From NCBI GenBank assembly GCA_004560915.1, contig SFTR01000080.1:1-6826 (forward strand): a stretch of DNA of 6,826 nt, given 5' to 3'. The position numbers and the translations under genes are program-made. The DNA is from a bacterium. GTDB taxonomy: Bacteria > Bacillota_I > Bacilli_A > RF39 > UBA660. Within the stretch, counting starts at the first letter, position 1. Each line of letters opens with the position of its first letter. Positions 5,834-6,826 of this stretch are shown one piece after another. The notes under the pieces are model-generated. The model worked only from the letters and a program-made list of their open reading frames with translations. It had not been told where the DNA came from and ran no database searches.

Positions 5834-6681
5834 TATGACTCCTTTATATAATCACTAATTATTTTAGCAAGTACTTCCATAGTATTATTTACTTCTTCTA
5901 GAGTTGAATCTATACCACCTATTTTAATTAGTATTATTTTGTTATTTAAGTCTTGGTTATAACTTATATCTTCTCTTAGAGTTACTCCTCTACTAATACC
6001 TTTATATTCATTATTTAGTCTAGTATTTAAGTTATCAGCAATTAGTTTATTCTTTTTATAGTCTTTGTTAGAGGCTCCAATAATAAACAAAATTCTAGCA
6101 TACTTCTTATTATCTTTTTCATATAAAGTATATTTATGTCTTAAGGAGTCTCTATGAATATCTAATATTAACTTATAATCTTTAGTTAAATTTTTTTCTA
6201 GATAGTATCTACTTGCTTTATAACTATCAGTATACTTAAGCTTATTTTTGGATAAATACTCTTTCATACTAGAAGTTTCTATATAAGAATCTATATTATA
6301 ATTCTTTAAATATTCTTTTAAGATCTTGGATGCTAAAGTTACATCTGGTATTATAGAATAATCACTAGTATAAGGCAAATTATACTTTTCAGTATCATGC
6401 GTATTATAAATATAAACTTTATTATTAGAGTTAATACTTATACTTTTAGATATTTTTAAATCATTTATATCTATTATTTTATTTAAAGATTTATATACCA
6501 CTTCAGTCTTAAACTTTTCAATATTTATACTCTTATTAGAATATTTATCTTCTATATCTTTAGTAATATTTTCTATAAAATTAGAATTCTTAATGATGAA
6601 ATAATAACTAAATATAAGTAGAGATATTAGAGTTATTTTTAATATCTTATTTTTTAAGTTTCCAGTATTAAATCTATTCAT
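5833..6681 (-). CDS. spoIIP: Stage II sporulation protein P (SpoIIP) family amidase
   Basis: SpoIIP is a membrane-anchored N-acetylmuramoyl-L-alanine amidase. With SpoIID and SpoIIM it thins septal peptidoglycan and drives engulfment of the forespore. The 282-residue protein has an N-terminal membrane anchor (about 13-31), a short linker, then the SpoIIP domain from about residue 88. The family motifs are VYIYNTHDTEKY (89-100, His95 and Glu98), ASKILKEYL (117-125), YKASRYYLEK (154-163), LDIHRDS (173-179, His176), ARILFIIGASN (195-205) and YNQDLNNKIILIKIGG (241-256). It is shorter than B. subtilis SpoIIP (about 400 residues), mostly in the linker. The position where I expect the family's catalytic-type glutamate (LIEIGG) is Lys253 (AAA, 5925-5923). 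The start is fixed by AAAGGAGG four bases upstream. It is the first gene of a coupled pair. Confidence 0.95.
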   Translation of the reverse strand: MNRFNTGNLKNKILKITLISLLIFSYYFIIKNSNFIENITKDIEDKYSNKSINIEKFKTEVVYKSLNKIIDINDLKISKSISINSNNKVYIYNTHDTEKYNLPYTSDYSIIPDVTLASKILKEYLKNYNIDSYIETSSMKEYLSKNKLKYTDSYKASRYYLEKNLTKDYKLILDIHRDSLRHKYTLYEKDNKKYARILFIIGASNKDYKKNKLIADNLNTRLNNEYKGISRGVTLREDISYNQDLNNKIILIKIGGIDSTLEEVNNTMEVLAKIISDYIKES

Positions 6682-6685
6682 TTAA

Positions 6686-6693
6686 CCTCCTTT
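6686..6693 (-). promoter_or_regulatory. Ribosome binding site of spoIIP
   Basis: AAAGGAGG on the minus strand lies four bases before the ATG at 6681, a slightly short spacing. The promoter upstream is uncertain. CATTATAT on the minus strand (about 6711-6704) vaguely resembles a sigma-E -10 (CATACAnT), but no convincing -35 accompanies it. Confidence 0.75.
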
Positions 6694-6748
6694 TTATTAA
6701 ATATATAATGTTTTATCTATAAAAAATGTCGAAAAACTTTTAAATACA

Positions 6749-6777
6749 TTGATTTTTTCTAAATTATTTGATAAACT
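6749..6777 (+). promoter_or_regulatory. Probable promoter of rpsT
   Basis: TTGATT (6749-6754) and TAAACT (6772-6777) are 17 bases apart, and TG at 6769-6770 makes the -10 an extended one. A start near G6784 leaves a leader of about 22 bases that contains the Shine-Dalgarno sequence at 6791-6801. The 124-base gap between spoIIP and rpsT holds this promoter, the spoIIP ribosome site and presumably the divergent spoIIP promoter. Confidence 0.55.
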
Positions 6778-6805
6778 TAAATAGATTTTTAAGGGAGGTG
6801 GAATA

Positions 6806-6826
6806 ATGCCTAATATTAAGAGTGCT
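6806..6826 (+). CDS. rpsT: 30S ribosomal protein S20, first seven codons (partial)
   Basis: Only MPNIKSA is inside the window, and the gene continues past the right edge. MPNIKSA is the characteristic N-terminus of Bacillota S20, a small protein that binds 16S rRNA early in assembly of the 30S subunit. A very strong site, AAGGGAGGTGG (6791-6801), lies just upstream, as expected for a highly expressed ribosomal protein. The neighbourhood supports the call, because rpsT lies close to spoIIP and yqxA in Bacillus. The gene is divergent from spoIIP. Seven residues are few, so the call rests on the motif, the ribosome site and synteny together. Confidence 0.88.

Noticed and set aside
6704..6735. 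Sigma-E-type promoter for spoIIP
   Set aside because: The -10-like CATTATAT is a weak match and no -35 of the right kind or spacing could be found in such AT-rich DNA.

Overview
The window is very AT-rich DNA, by eye well under one third GC, from a low-GC Gram-positive lineage (Bacillota, Bacilli side). Shine-Dalgarno sites are of the GGAGG type, promoters are TATAAT-like, and tryptophan is read from TGG, so there is no sign of the Mycoplasma TGA=Trp code. A SpoIIP homologue points to a spore-forming lineage or one descended from spore formers. The best guess is an uncultured gut relative of the Mollicutes/Erysipelotrichia, but this is inference.

Layout, left to right. (1) Positions 1-3223 hold two tandem paralogous genes on the minus strand, called A and B here. 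Gene A (1-1346) runs off the left edge. Gene B (1414-3223) is broken by a perfect 28-bp tandem duplication at 1927-1982. The frame shifts and the protein stops at 423 residues; one copy fewer would give a 593-residue protein that continues just as gene A does. The proteins look like a DUF6273-type domain followed by a long helical, probably coiled-coil region. Their function is unknown. Each gene has its own promoter, and the two upstream regions share an inverted repeat, an extended -10 and a CAATTTC element at identical spacing. (2) uvrC (3301-5070, minus) encodes a complete excinuclease subunit. (3) Divergent from it is a short, single-domain YigZ/IMPACT-type gene (5155-5505, plus) with a well-placed promoter that predicts a leaderless mRNA. 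(4) Convergent to that is the pair spoIIP and a small membrane-protein gene resembling yqxA in position and architecture (6681-5498, minus), translationally coupled. (5) The first seven codons of rpsT (ribosomal protein S20) lie at the right edge on the plus strand.

The right half is housekeeping or sporulation DNA with a Bacillus-like neighbourhood (rpsT, spoIIP, yqxA; gpr is absent). The left half is the accessory part: a recently recombining paralogue pair with near-identical DNA tracts, a frameshifting duplication and a shared control region. No gene-free stretch exceeds about 125 bases. No tRNA, rRNA, CRISPR array or insertion sequence was seen.
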